A stretch of DNA of 64,000 nucleotides from Hevea brasiliensis. Its lineage: Eukaryota; Streptophyta; Magnoliopsida; Malpighiales; Euphorbiaceae. The notes beneath the pieces were generated by a model. That model did no database searches and was not told the origin of the DNA. It was given only the letters and a program-made list of their open reading frames with translations. Location of the stretch: contig NC_079496.1 of NCBI RefSeq assembly GCF_030052815.1, positions 8,687,278 through 8,751,277 of the forward strand. The letters run 5' to 3'. Positions 1 to 11,729 of this stretch are shown here, in pieces. Made by a program: the position numbers and the translations under genes. The number at the start of each line of letters is the position of its first letter. Positions within the stretch are counted from its first letter, which is position 1.

Positions 1-1779
1 TGTTTTTCCGAGCATTTAATGAGCTTAGAAAATTCTGAAAAATTTATGTACTAACCCCCGTATTATGGGCTTCGTGTAGGTATCCTCGATTCGCGGAAAT
101 TCGACAGTTGACCGGGTCTGCAAATTTCGCCGCATGCACTGCTACACGGAAAAGTCCCCGAATTGGATCGAGGTTTTGGCTAGCCCCCCATTGTTAAACG
201 TCCCGAGCGCGTTCCCGAAGTCGGAATCGGCAAAGGTAAACCCGAACCTTGCTTTTTCGTAATTTTCTAGTGCTTAAATAGGATTAAAAATCCATAAAAT
301 ATTCGTGGTAGCTTAGAAAATTACGATTCTTTTTGCAATAGCTTAGTAATATTGCTAAGGACCGCGGGGCAAAGTTTTATAATTTTTAGAGCTTGTTTGA
401 GCAGTTTTTGCAAAAATGATCAATAATAAGGACTAAATTGAAATTTTACATATTGTGATGGATGACTGATTTGATGGGCCCAGGAGGGGCTGTGTGATAT
501 GATTGAACTGTTGATATATGGATTGTGAATATATAAGTGCGTTTTTAGCCCTTTTGCAGGTTGGGTAGGTCCTAGGTATAGGGGGGACTCTGCCGGATTT
601 TCGGCACGACTTAGGACGTAATTGGTCTTTTCTTTGCTTGTATTGAGTCAGATTGTATTAAATAAATGTAATATAATTGTCAGGTGAGCCGGGACAGCCT
701 TCTTCCTCCGCCCAGCCGCCTCAGTGATCACCGTCAAGTCTATGAGTAAAATATTAATTTTAATTGTAATTTCGATATTATTATATGTTCAGCATGCCCA
801 TGCATCACTTATATGCATATATTTATGTAGTTAAACTCTAGGCACGATTTTTGATGCATTGATAAATGTTAAAGTGCCATGTATGTTGTTGTGGTAATTT
901 GGAGCAGCAGCGTGCGTTGGCGTGCGTGTGATGTGGTGTGGACTATGGATAGGACGGCAGACACGGCTTGAGTTTTTCATTGGGACCGGTCCTTCGGGAG
1001 ACACGGCTTGAGTTCTTCACTGGGACCCCGATTTGGTATTTAAGTGGAAGTCCGAAATGAGTTCTTCACGGCACTGAGTTGGATTTAAGAGAGTCAGATA
1101 GGGGATCAGCTCCCATATATTATGATTGATGTTACAGGGTGCGTGAGTGCTCCAAATTACCTTTTTGATGTTATGATGTGAAAATGATGTGGATGTTGCA
1201 TTTCACTCTACAGGGTGCATTAGATTTAAATAGTTATAGAGATTATGGTTAAAATTGATATTTTACTCTCTGAGTCGAACGCTCACTCCTGTTCAATATT
1301 TTTCCAGGCCACAGGAGGATATTTTTGAAGTTAACCTGCTCCCTTTCCTCGCAGGTTGTTCATCAATGTTTGTGTGATTTTATTAACTCCTAGAATTTCC
1401 GCATGTGTTAGAAGTATTTATTTGATTATGGTCTGTAATATTATTATCATGTTGGACCTGTAAACGTATAATGATATGCATGTTTGATGGATTGGATGAG
1501 GGAGCTGAGCTCCCATTTATTATTATGTTGATGAGTATGTGGAGGGTGAGCTGAGCTCCCCAATGGATTGTTTATTGTGTTTACAGGTCGGGTGAGTTGA
1601 AAACTCCCCGTTGGAAAGTCCATTTTATGGCCGGACTCTGTCCGTTTGTTTTCTTGATATTGGGCCCAAATGGGCCTTAGAGTTGGGTAAATGAATAGTT
1701 AAGGCTTACTACGGGCCTCGGGGGCTTTAGGCTGGCCCAGGTCCTAGTGCCGGTCCGGCCCATAGGTTGGGTCGTGACA
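1..1779 (-). mobile_element. Partial LTR of a Ty3/gypsy-type element, cut by the window edge
   Basis: Read on the minus strand from 1779, the sequence begins TGTCACGACCCAACCTATGG and matches the start of the solo LTR at 23155 for a long stretch, with the same GGCCC-rich opening and the same block of tandem 'acgcacgc' and 'gtgtctaccc' motifs further in. It lies in inverted orientation to that copy. Similarity weakens in the last few hundred bases near position 1, so the copies are related but not recent duplicates. There is no coding capacity. Whether this is a solo LTR or one end of a full element cannot be seen because the distal end is outside the window. Confidence 0.75.
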
Positions 1780-3100
1780 TATTATTTCGATTAATATTAA
1801 TCATGCTATATTATTTAGAAAAATTATATATATATATACTAAGTAATTTCATTAAATTCTCTCTATCTTTTATTAGTTAATTATACAATTTCTTTAAATT
1901 AAGATTAAGTTATTAGTACTTTAATTATGTATATATAAATTACAAATTATTTAATTATTACAAATACTATAATAAGTAACTCAGAGTTAATTAGACTAAT
2001 ATTTAATTATACTCAATAAATACATATGCTAATTTTATATATGTTCTATTCTTACTTTATGAAGAGATAAGATTTTAAGTTTATTACATTTATGCAAAGT
2101 GATAATTTTTAATTGAATTTATTTATTACAATTTTTTCTATATTTCTAAATAGTTGTAATATATAATTATTATATAATTTAATTTTTTAAATACAATTCT
2201 TAATTAATTTGATCTTTTAAATTTAAATAATAAAAAAATATTAATTACTAAATATAATTATTATTCATTATGAGATTTCATAATTTTTAATTTGAAAACA
2301 TAATATTCAAACATACACTTACTTAAAAGGAAAAAAAAAAATCATTTAGTGAAATATTTTTAAATATATTTATTGTAATTAAATTTAGTATTTAATTATT
2401 GATAATTTGTCAACCAATATGTTTAATTTCAAAATTCAACAACTATTATCATGACTCGTCAATTATTATCACAACTAACAGTTTAATTTCTTTTAAAATA
2501 TACACTCTAAATTAGAACCAAGCATCAAGGCATATTTGAATTTTAATAAAAAATTAATAATTAATTTTTCTTTTAAATATGCCTAATTATTAAAGATAAT
2601 GTCTATCCATTAATTTTATTTTTTTTTTAAAGAGAAAAGTCAACATTAGATTTGTTTCTGCATTTTTTAAAGAGTTGTAATATATAATTACTAAATATAA
2701 TTATCATACAATAATTTAATTAATTAATTTTAAAAAAGGTAAATGGGAAAAAAAATCTCAAACTTAACTCTTCTTTATAATTATATTATAAATTTTTTAG
2801 CAATTAATTGCATCTTAAATTATTAATAACAGTGGAGTATCTTGCCGTTGATGATCCATTGACCACTTCAACTCCACTTGATTTCATAAATAAATAACTT
2901 CATGTTTACAATATTTTATTATTAATTATAAAAAAATAGGAAAAAAATTAAAGATTATTGCTCTTCATAATTTTAGCTTTCAACCGAGAATTCAAAAATC
3001 AATAAAATTATTAGATTTATTCAATAAAAAAATCAATTAGAAAATAACACATAAATGTGAAAGAAATTGCAAAACAAATCCTTGAAAAATGACAACAATC
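1780..3100. other. AT-rich intergenic stretch, nothing recognised
   Basis: Very AT-rich sequence with short A and T runs. It has no ORF of note, no RNA gene and no clear repeat boundary. It lies between the LTR at 1-1779 and the 3' remains of the split SPH pseudogene. Confidence 0.6.

Positions 3101-3149
<49 letters not shown>
3101..3149. repeat. (TTA)n microsatellite
   Basis: About sixteen uninterrupted ATT/TTA triplets. On the plus strand they create a poly-leucine ORF, which is an artefact. The repeat lies just 3' of the SPH pseudogene remnant. Confidence 0.95.
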
Positions 3150-3151
<2 letters not shown>

Positions 3152-3189
3152 CTCATTCATTTATTGGCACAATTCTGGGCTATCAAGGC

Positions 3190-3345
3190 TTAACTATTCA
3201 AAGCAAAACAATCACTGTAAATCTGTTTCTCTTCATTCCACAAACATGGGCCTGTGGGTTTTATAATCTAAGAACAATAATTATGAGGGCATTTATCTTT
3301 ATCCCTTTGTGCTATGTAAATATCGAACCAATGGGTTTGGCCCTG
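3190..3345 (-). pseudogene. S-protein homologue (SPH) pseudogene, C-terminal half
   Basis: The minus-strand translation reads a run with HWFDIY, then RDKDKC, PHNYC, a TAG codon, and PTGPC. This lines up with the C-terminal half of the intact SPH at 27990-28409 (HWFDIY, RDADRC, VVC, W, TTGPC). The TAG at 3268-3270 stands where that paralogue has the conserved tryptophan, so a TGG to TAG change is likely. The frame closes with TAA at 3190-3192. The fragment stops abruptly at 3345, where a copia LTR begins. The missing N-terminal half lies at 27324-27588. SPH proteins are small secreted plant proteins related to the Papaver S1 determinant. This copy is not functional. Confidence 0.88.
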
Positions 3346-3780
3346 TGAAAGAATATAACAATTAATTGGAGCGACAGTCAGGTCAAAGAAAAGGTGCTGC
3401 TAGTTGTCACGGTAACAGAAAATGTGCAGCACCACCAAAAGTGAAACAGTGCAAATTGAAGCTGAAAGAAAAGTTTTATAAAGTCAAGTAAAACGTACCG
3501 TAGAGAAAATTGAACCATTGCGCAGAAGAAGATTGAAACGTGAAACATCCTCAGCAAGCAAAACAGAGTGATTTAGCACGGGAAGATTTGTTGGTTTGTT
3601 ATCAATTTGTTATTGCTGTCATAGAAGCTTCTTGAATCAGTTTTTGATTAACTGTAAATAGTTCTATATATATTGAGAAGTTACAGACGATTGATTGTAT
3701 CTTGATTTTGAATGAAATGAAGTTCTTATTTCTTTCCCATTTCAGTTTTTGGTTCTTTGATTAATTTCTCAATTTGTTCA
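3346..3780 (+). repeat. 5' LTR of the copia element
   Basis: 435 bp, TG...CA bounded. It matches 22878-23154 plus 25668-25822, the 3' LTR with its insertion removed. It interrupts the SPH pseudogene at 3345/3346. Confidence 0.92.
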
Positions 3781-3792
3781 TGGTATAAGAGC
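3781..3792 (+). promoter_or_regulatory. Copia primer-binding site (initiator tRNA-Met type)
   Basis: TGGTATAAGAGC follows the LTR with no gap. The usual plant copia site complementary to initiator tRNA-Met is TGGTATCAGAGC, so there is one mismatch (C to A). Confidence 0.8.
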
Positions 3793-3867
3793 ATCGATCA
3801 CTTCCTCATGATCATATTTGTGATTCGCTGCTTACAAATTTGTTTTCTCTCTTGTTCTGAGTATTGA

Positions 3868-4950
3868 TTGATTTTAATCATGGCTGATGCTCATGAGAGA
3901 GTTGCAGATGCTAGCCAGAAAGATCATTTGGCTTTACAAAACTCTGATTCACCAGGAATGGTTCTAGTAAGTTCCCCTTTGACCGGTGACAACTACTTTA
4001 TCTGGAGTAGGTCAATGATGATAGCTCTTCGAGCCAAGGACAAACTGAGTTTTATCACAGGAAAACATGATAAGTCGGAAGAGAGTTCTCCTTATTACGA
4101 GAAGTGGATCAAAGCAGACAGCATGGTAATCTCCTTTCTTAATTCTATTTCAAAAGAAATTGTAGAAGCCTTCATTTACACCACATCTGCTGGAGAATTA
4201 TGGGAAGATCTCTCACAAAGGTTTGGGGGTAGTAATGGTCCTCAAATCTATCAGATCAAACGAGAAATAGAATCTTTTCAGCAAGGAAATCAATCAGTTA
4301 TGGTTTATTTCACCAAATTAAAAAAAACTATGGGATGAACTTGCATTCTTGAAACCCTTGCCTATTTGAACATGCGGCACATCTAAAGAAATAAGTGAAA
4401 GTGTTGATAGTGATAAGTTGATGCAATTCTTGATGGGCTTGAATAGTTCATATGATCATATAAGGAATCAAATTCTACTCAAGGAATCTTTTCCTACAGT
4501 AAGCAAAGCATACTCAATGATTCTTAGTGTAGAGAAGTAAAGAGAAGTGAATGTAATCGCAACAGAAGTAATAGAAAGTTCAATGGCTATGGTAGCTAAG
4601 ACTCAAGGGTTTAAGAAGGAGAATGTGGGTGCAGGAACCAAATCACAGTACAAAAAGAAAGAAGGTAACAAGAAGGATGATAGATATTGTGAGCACTAAG
4701 GCTCCTGGCCATTTGAAGGAATCTTGTTTTAAATTGGTTGGTTACCCTAATTGGTACAAACAAAGAAAGGGAAATAGATAGCTAATGTTGCTACGCAATC
4801 TGTAGATGAGTTGGCTGATTCAGAATCTTCTGGATCTATTATAAATAAAGAAAACTTGACTGCTACCATTACTTCTATTATTCAACAAGAACTATTCAAA
4901 GCCATGAAAGGTAAACAAATCTAAGAGGCAGGTTGTGTTGAATATATTGG
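3868..4950 (+). pseudogene. Copia gag, frameshifted
   Basis: The first 156 codons (3868-4338) form a copia gag of the gag_3/UBN2 type: a GDNYFIWSRSM start motif, a KWIKADSMVISFLNS block and an IYQIKREIESFQQG segment. An eight-A run at 4320-4327 shifts the frame. In the next frame the protein continues with WDELAFLKP, then DKLMQFLMGLN and further gag sequence, broken by more stops (one just after VEK near 4540). A lysine-rich stretch follows near 4650. It was the capsid protein of the element and is not translatable as one piece now. Confidence 0.85.
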
Positions 4951-5002
4951 CTTTGTAGGTAATATTTCTAATAAAGCGTCAGCTTCTAGCAGCTCTCATA
5001 GA

Positions 5003-5221
5003 TTGGAAGAATGGATCATAGATATTGGTGCTTCAGCTCATATGTGTCTTAACAAAACCATCATGCATAACCTCAGACCTATCACTACTATAAATCCTGT
5101 ATTCTTACTTGATGGTAGTACAAAATTTGTTAAACACCTTGGTAATATAACCTTGCATCAGAACTTAACCTTGCAAAATGTCCTGCATATTCCTGGTTTT
5201 AAACATAACCTCTTATCCTGA
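5003..5221 (+). pseudogene. Copia aspartic protease remnant
   Basis: The segment WIIDIGASAHM corresponds to the copia protease active site, usually D-T/S-G-A-S; here isoleucine replaces the Thr/Ser. It is followed by the VLHIPGFKHNLLS motif that normally closes this region. Stops right after LLS separate it from the integrase. A deletion in this interval is likely because the usual SV..L spacer is missing. Confidence 0.82.
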
Positions 5222-5340
5222 TCATTGTGATATACAGGACCTCTGGACTAAGGAGTTGATTGTTGTGGGACAACTGGAAAGAGGATTATACAAGCTTAAT
5301 TCTGAGTCTTTTGCTGCAATAATCTCAGTCCAATTTTGTA

Positions 5341-6560
5341 TTGAGAAACTTACATGGTTCCTTTTCCAGTTTTGGTAATGCAAGTGATTCTGTAAATGCA
5401 AATAAAGTCAGTTTTTCCTTGTGGCATATCCGATTCGGTCATACATCTATTTCAAAACTCAAACACATTCCACATATTGACTGCAAGAATTCAGATACTG
5501 TGTGTGATATCTGTCCATTAGCTAAGCAACAAAGGCTACCTTTTCCTAAGAGTACTATATCTAGTCCTTGTATTTTTTATCTTCTTCATTTAGACATATG
5601 CGGGCCCTATTCACTTCAAACCTTTACTGGTGCATCATATTTTCTCACTATTATAGATGACTATAGTAGAACTACATGGACCTATCTACTTCAAAACAAA
5701 TTTCAGGTCTGTCATACCTTATCTGTCTTTCTCAAAATGGTTCAAAATTACTTCAATGCCACAGTCAAATATGTTAGAACAGACAATGGTTCAGAATTCC
5801 TAAGCACAAACACCACATCCTTGTTACATGATTTTGGTATCATACATCAAAAGTCCACTACCTATACACCCCAACAAAATGGGGTTGTGGAAAGGAAACA
5901 TAAACATTTGCTGCAAATAGCTAGCGCATTAATGTTTCAATCAGGGTTGCCTAGACAGTTTTGTGGTGATCCATTCTTCATGCTATTTATTTAGTCAATA
6001 GGTTGCCTAGTTCTGTTCTAGAATGGAAATCACCATATGAGGTCTTGCACAATCATACTCCTAACTATCATTCCCTAAGAAACTTCGGTTGTCTTTGCTT
6101 TACCACAAATGTTAAACCCCAAAAATCTAAGCTTGATTCTAGAGCTATCAAATGTGTTTTTCTAGGTTATTCCCTTGGATATAAAGGTTACAAATTATAT
6201 GACATTGTTGCAAAATCCATTTGTATATCAAGGGATGTTGTCTTTCATGAGTCAATATTTCCTTTTAAGCATATTTCATCTCATCCTTCTGCTGTATTTC
6301 CTTTGTCTGTGACAGATGACTATTCTTTTACTCCTGTTTCACAAGTATCTCCTTTTCCCTCTATGTCACAAGATTCTGTCTCTATAGAACAATCCACTTA
6401 TCTAGACATACCCCTCACAAACATATCACTTGTCCCTCTGTCTACTCCAAGCACATATCAGTCCTCCCCATCACAAGTAGCTATTAGAAAAAGTTCTGGA
6501 GTTTCTCATAAGCCTTCTTGGTTTAATGATTTTATAGCAAATGTGCAAGTTCACATATGA
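5341..6560 (+). pseudogene. Copia integrase, two frames
   Basis: 5341-5994 carries the pre-integrase zinc-binding part (LWHIRFGH, then CDICPLAKQ) and the catalytic core with its acidic triad visible: HLDICGPY, VRTDNGSEF and QQNGVVERKHKHLL. A TAG after FFMLFI at 5994 stops it. 6003-6560 in another frame continues with the copia integrase C-terminal part (SPYEVLHNHTPNYHSLRNFG, then CVFLGYS and KGYKLYD). The catalytic residues survive, but the protein is split. Confidence 0.9.
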
Positions 6561-7458
6561 GTTTTGTTGCTTCACTGTCTATGATACACGAGCCTAGTTC
6601 TTATGAGCAAGCAAATACTGATGAAAAATGGATAGCAACAATGCAGTTGGAATTAGATGCCTTGGAGAAAAACCAAACTTGGGAATTAGTCCCCTATCCT
6701 ACACATAAGAAGCCTATAGCCTCAAAATGGGTATACCGTATCAAATACAAGCCTGATGGTTCGGTTGATAGATACAAAGCCAGGTTAGTGGCAAAGGGGT
6801 TCAACCAATTGGAGGGAATTGATTACACAGAGAGCTTTTCTTCGGTAACCAAATTGGTTACTGTGAGACTTTTCTTAGCAATTGCTTCTGCTAAAGCTTG
6901 GCCAACACATCAACTTGATATCAATAATGCTTATCTACATGGCTTCATTGATGAGGTTACATGTTACCTCCTCAAGGTTATACCAAGGCCCAATCTCATC
7001 AATTGTGCAGGCTTAGAAAGTCACTCTATGGACTCAAGCAAGCAGGGCGTCAATGGAACAAGGAACTAACATCTAAGCTCATTCAGTACGGTTTTGTACA
7101 ATCTGCCCATGATCATTGTTTCTTTACTAGAGACACTTCATCTTCATTTATGGCCCTTATTGTGTACGTTGATGATGTACTTATCATTGGATATTATGAA
7201 GCTAACATTCTTTCCACCAAGAAGTACCTCGATCAACAATTCACGATTAAAGATCTTGGTCATGCCAAATTCTTTCTTGGATTAGAAATTGCTCATTCTA
7301 CATCTGGCATGTACCTAAATCAACATAAATACATTCAGGATATTATTGTTGATGCGGGTTTACAAAATGCAAAGATTGCACAAGTTCCTTTACCTCAGGG
7401 ATTTAAAGTTACTGCTAATGAAGGTCCATTGCTTCCTGATCCTGCTAAGTATCGATGA
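6557..7458 (+). pseudogene. Copia reverse transcriptase, frameshifted
   Basis: 6557-7069 reads the RT N-terminal part (TWELVPYP, SKWVYRIKYKPDGSVDRYKA, LVAKGFNQ, QLDINNAYLHG). A frameshift between about 6950 and 6990 moves the reading to 6961-7458, which has LPPQGY, SLYGLKQAGRQWN and the catalytic YVDDVLIIG box, then KDLGHAKFFLGLEI. It copies element RNA to DNA in the virus-like particle. All catalytic motifs are recognisable although the frame is broken. Confidence 0.92.
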
Positions 7459-7892
7459 CTTGTAGGTCATCTTCTGTACCTCAATTGTCTCGACCAGACA
7501 TCACCTTCTCAGTACAACAGTTAAGCCAATTCATGCTGTCCCCTCGTTAATCCCATTGGGATGCAGCAATACATGTACTTCACTACTTAAAAGGTTGTCC
7601 TGCGAAAGGCTTATTTTTCCCATCTCATAACTCTTTAACTCTTACTGCTTATTGCGATGTGGATTGGGCGTCCTGTACAGATACTTGAAAGTCTATGACT
7701 GGGTTCTGTATATTTTTGGGCAGTTCTTTAGTTTCTTGGAAGTCTAAGAAACAGGCTACTGTGAATCATTCTTTGGCTGAGGTAGAGTATCGCAGTATGG
7801 CTTCAACAGTATGTGAGCTTCAATGGTTGTCATATGTCCTCCGTGATTTTCGTATTCCACTTATCACACCAATTCCTCTCCATTGTGACTGA
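7459..7892 (+). pseudogene. Copia RNase H, 5' part, interrupted by the Athila insertion
   Basis: After a TGA at 7456-7458 the reading continues in damaged form, then cleanly at 7695-7892 with SWKSKKQATVNHSLAEVEYRS, the copia RNase H motif. The reading stops at HCD where the Athila element begins. It resumes at 22634 with [11 protein letters not shown], so HCD|NKA joins exactly across one copy of the GTGAC target duplication. Stops in 7459-7694 show earlier decay. Confidence 0.88.
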
Positions 7893-9494
7893 TGCATCCC
7901 AACCGCAAGTGCACGGGTCGTACAAGTAGTATAGAAAAATATCGATCCCACGAGGAGTTGTGTTAATGATTGAATTTTCGATATAAAAGTTGATTAAATT
8001 GAAGTATTTATGAAATTAAAATAATGAATTAATGGGTAATGGAGTATGAAATCTAAATGTGCAAATTTAATATTCTATTCAACAATGTATTAATTAAACT
8101 AAAATTGCATCAAATAGAAATAAGCAAGTTCAAATATGGCAATATTTAAAATGGCAAATGATTAAATTTGATTAGAAATTAACAATGGTAAAAAGGTGAT
8201 TCCGGAGTTCGGGATTTCATATTCGAGCTATTTTGGGATTTTAAATTGGTTGTCCAATCTTATGAAACTTATGAGTTTTAAGGAGATTAATTCTTAAATC
8301 CTTTGAATTCCCTTTCGAGTGAGACAAAGAGTGCCTTAATCAAACTAATCCTACTTTTGTGGACTTAGAATTAATTAAGACCCATTAAGTTCTTTAATTA
8401 ATCTGTGAATCCTCTTAATCCTTAGCCTATTTCTAGGTCTAAGTTAATTAAGTCCAATTTCCTGATTATCTATCACAAGGTCTTCTCCTTTCGGTGCTTC
8501 AACCATGGATTAAGAACATTACTCAATGGGATCCTACATTAAGCATGTCATTAAGCATACAAGAAATGAATAAAACTCATTAAGGCCACAAAATATGGAT
8601 TACCCAATCAAAATCCACAAAATATCTCAAATATTACAACCCTTACTCCAGAATCAAAAGTAAACTACTCACTATCCATAATGCTTACAAGATATGATGA
8701 GTTTAAATGGAAATAAAGCTTTAATCTAAGCTAAGAAGTAAGAAATTAAACACTAGAAATGTAGAAAAAATGTAAAAGAAGGAAGAATTCTGCAAATCTT
8801 GGTTAAAAATGGTGTGGAAGGTGAAAATGACTCCTCAAATTCTGCTCAGCCTCCTCTTCTTCTTCTTTGCTCCTTGCCTCCTCTAAAATGAGAAAATGGG
8901 ACTATTTATAGCATTTTTCTGACATGGAGCCCTAAAATAGTATGTTCTAGGAGGAATACATTAAGGGAATCTTACACACTCATTAATGAACTCTTTATGG
9001 ATGCATAAGTGGATGCATAAGTTATCTGATCCCTTATGCGATTCAGCTGTTCGGGTCACTTATGCAGTCGCATGACTTGGTGCATCGGTTATGCACAAAT
9101 TCGTGAATGTGAATAAGGGAGGTGAGAATGTGCATAAGCTATGCAGTCTCCTTATGTACATTTCGGCTGGTTCTGGAACAATGTTCTTCCTCCTTATGCG
9201 ATCGCATAGCTTATGCAGCAAGTTATGCGCAGTTTGGTCAATGCATATTTCAGCTTGAAAACTTGTTTTTGGCATCTTTTTGCTGTAGAAGACACTCCTC
9301 AATGGCAAAATTCTCTTTAGTCCTTCAAAAACACCATTTTTCCTACAAAACAAAGTAAAAATTACAAATTAGTGCAAAATTGACAACTATGAAAAACTAA
9401 CTAATTAACTAATGAAATTAGCTAAAAATGACTAATAATCAAATAAAATGATTGTGAAATTAGACCTAAATGACTATGCAAAATGTGTGCATCA
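7890..9494 (-). repeat. 3' LTR of the Athila element
   Basis: 1605 bp, matching 21013-22628. By eye there are about two substitutions over 7890-8970 and none over 9240-9494. About 8971-9239 carries many substitutions and small indels. A TATA-type CTATAAATAG lies on the minus strand at 8901-8910. Confidence 0.93.
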
Positions 9495-9512
9495 AATACC
9501 CCCAAACTCAAG
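9495..9512 (-). promoter_or_regulatory. Polypurine tract of the Athila element
   Basis: On the minus strand GAGTTTGGGGGTATT abuts the TGATGC start of the 3' LTR, the expected position for the plus-strand DNA primer. Confidence 0.8.
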
Positions 9513-11729
9513 CTTTTGCTTGTCCTCAAGCAAACTTTAAAATGTGATGCAAAGTTTTTAGGGGTGCCTTATCCAAAGAGCTATGAAAATTACCTATTAA
9601 AGTAACTAAACATACCTTTAGCCATACCAACAATCCATATACCCATCCTTCAAAATGCAAAGAATCTAATGCTTATCCAAGCTTTCACCGCTTAGCCATC
9701 AAGTCAATTATCATTCAAAATCCCCAAACCAACCAATCAAAAGAGAGAGAGTCATGCTCAAAAGGAATTCTAGAACAATCAATAGTCAAGGTGACTCTAT
9801 ATGGAATGATGGAATTGAATGAATGAATGAATAATTTCCCAATCCCATAGGCAAATTCTCTACTCCTATCTCCACTAATGTAGCTAGTACTATCAAGAGA
9901 TCAAAGGTCTTTTTAGGGATGTAATGGGGCCATGGGGTTCAAAATGAGGCTAAAAAGAAAGATGGGTAAAAAGGATTCAAAGCATGAGAATATTTTCAAT
10001 TTTGAAACATAAGGTACACTTTATTATATATTTTTTTTTCTTTTTCTCTCTTTTTTTATATATGGGAGAGAAGAATACACAATGATGATTGTCAAGTGCT
10101 AGCATAGTTTACATAAAAATGAAGGGACATTTTGATACTTTAACTTGTATTTTGCATTTTCTTTTTATGATTGTCCCTAAAATTGCCACCCCTAAACTCA
10201 TTTCTTTTAATACTTTGGGTGGATTTCTTTCATTTTGAATGGCAATAGTGAAAAGCACATATACTAGCACTTTTACAAGGTGACAAGCACTTCTTCTCCT
10301 TTTTTTTTTGTATATTTTTTTCTTTTTTTCTTTTTTTTTATTTTTATTTTTATTTTTTAGAAAGTGTACCTAATATTCAATATTATTCTCATGAAAAGGG
10401 TTGGAGTGTTTGGTTCATTGGCTAGGTAGTAATAAGGATTTCAAGAAAAATTAGGGATAAAAAGGTTCAAAGGGGTTTGCAAGGGTAATTTTAATTAGGA
10501 AAAAGGGCCAAAGGTTTAAAATGAGAAGGTTTAAATCAAAGAATGCCTAATCATCTCTCTTTTCAAGTACAAGCTGGTATTTCGCCTTGAAAGGTTTAGA
10601 AAATTTGTTCTAGGATTGGTGAGACGTCATTTGACTACCTTATATCCAATAACTCCCTCTAAACACTCCAATCTCTAAATGACTAGTTGGGTGGCTTTTT
10701 GGCTAAGAAGATATAGGCAAGGGATAGACACTTCAAAACCTTGCACCTTTTAGGAACTTTCAATCCACAAACCCAACTAAAAGGTGAGTCAAATCACTCT
10801 CATAGGCACATTTTCAATACTCAAGGGATTTGGCAAAAGATTTTAATGCATGGTGTATGATTCCTAAAATGAGTAATGCATGAACTAAATGGAGGAAGCC
10901 TATTTGTATGCAATTTGTGCAATTTCTAAGTGATGTATAATGTGTGTGTAAATGTGTAATGAATATGTATGTATGGATGTATATATAAAATATTTACAAT
11001 ATATGTAAATGAACTGGGATGAGATGCTCTTATACTCAAAATGTGAAAAATAAAGCTAAAAATCAAAATGTGCACCCCCAAACTCAAAATTAGACATTGT
11101 CCTCAATGTCTCAAACAGTAGATATCCAAAACTCAAAGCAAATAAAATTGACCAGGAATTGTAAAAAGTAAGAACAAAAAGAAAGAGTTACCTGGTATGA
11201 GAATTCAAGTTAAAGGGATGCATAAGAAGCTGCACAGGTTATGCAGAGTTAAGTGCTGTCCAGAGCATGTGCATAGGTAAGGTGCATAAGCCATGCGGTG
11301 CTGCATAAGAGGCAATATATGTTGCATAGGCTATGCAGGACAGTTGCATAAGGGAAATACAACCTGTGCAGTTCTGCAGAAGTAGCAGAAGGAGTTGCAC
11401 AGGCTATGCAAAAGTTGTGCATGAGGAAATTCATAGCTGTGCAGTGTATACAAAAGCTGCTGCATGGGAATTGGCAAGGGGAAATGTACAACCAGCAGTA
11501 AAAGTATGGAAATATATATAGAGTATGGGCAGATATGTACAAAAGGGCAATAAGTGCAATAAAAATCAAAGAAGACTAATGTAATAGCTATCCAATAAAA
11601 CTTCAAAAGAAACAGAATTTAAAACAAACTAATTCAGAACAAACAAACAAAATCCAAAACAAACTATAAATGTTTGAACATATTTACAAAGAAAAGGTCC
11701 TACAAGATTGAACAAAAGTAAAATAAACA
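9513..11729 (-). other. Non-coding spacer between ORF3 and the 3' LTR
   Basis: 2.2 kb with no supported ORF. It holds T-rich and pyrimidine tracts near 10020-10060 and 10290-10360, and several GCATAAG/TATGCA dyads at 11217-11430 like those in the LTRs and the array. Long 3' spacers are usual in Athila elements. Confidence 0.7.

Noticed and set aside
3067..3348. 93-codon plus-strand ORF with a poly-leucine tract
   Set aside because: The leucines come from the (TTA)n microsatellite and the rest is antisense to the SPH pseudogene.
9060..9358. ORFs on both strands in the Athila LTR (also 22223-22492)
   Set aside because: They are carried by the dyad repeats and LTR sequence, with no domain. The plus-strand reading runs against the element.
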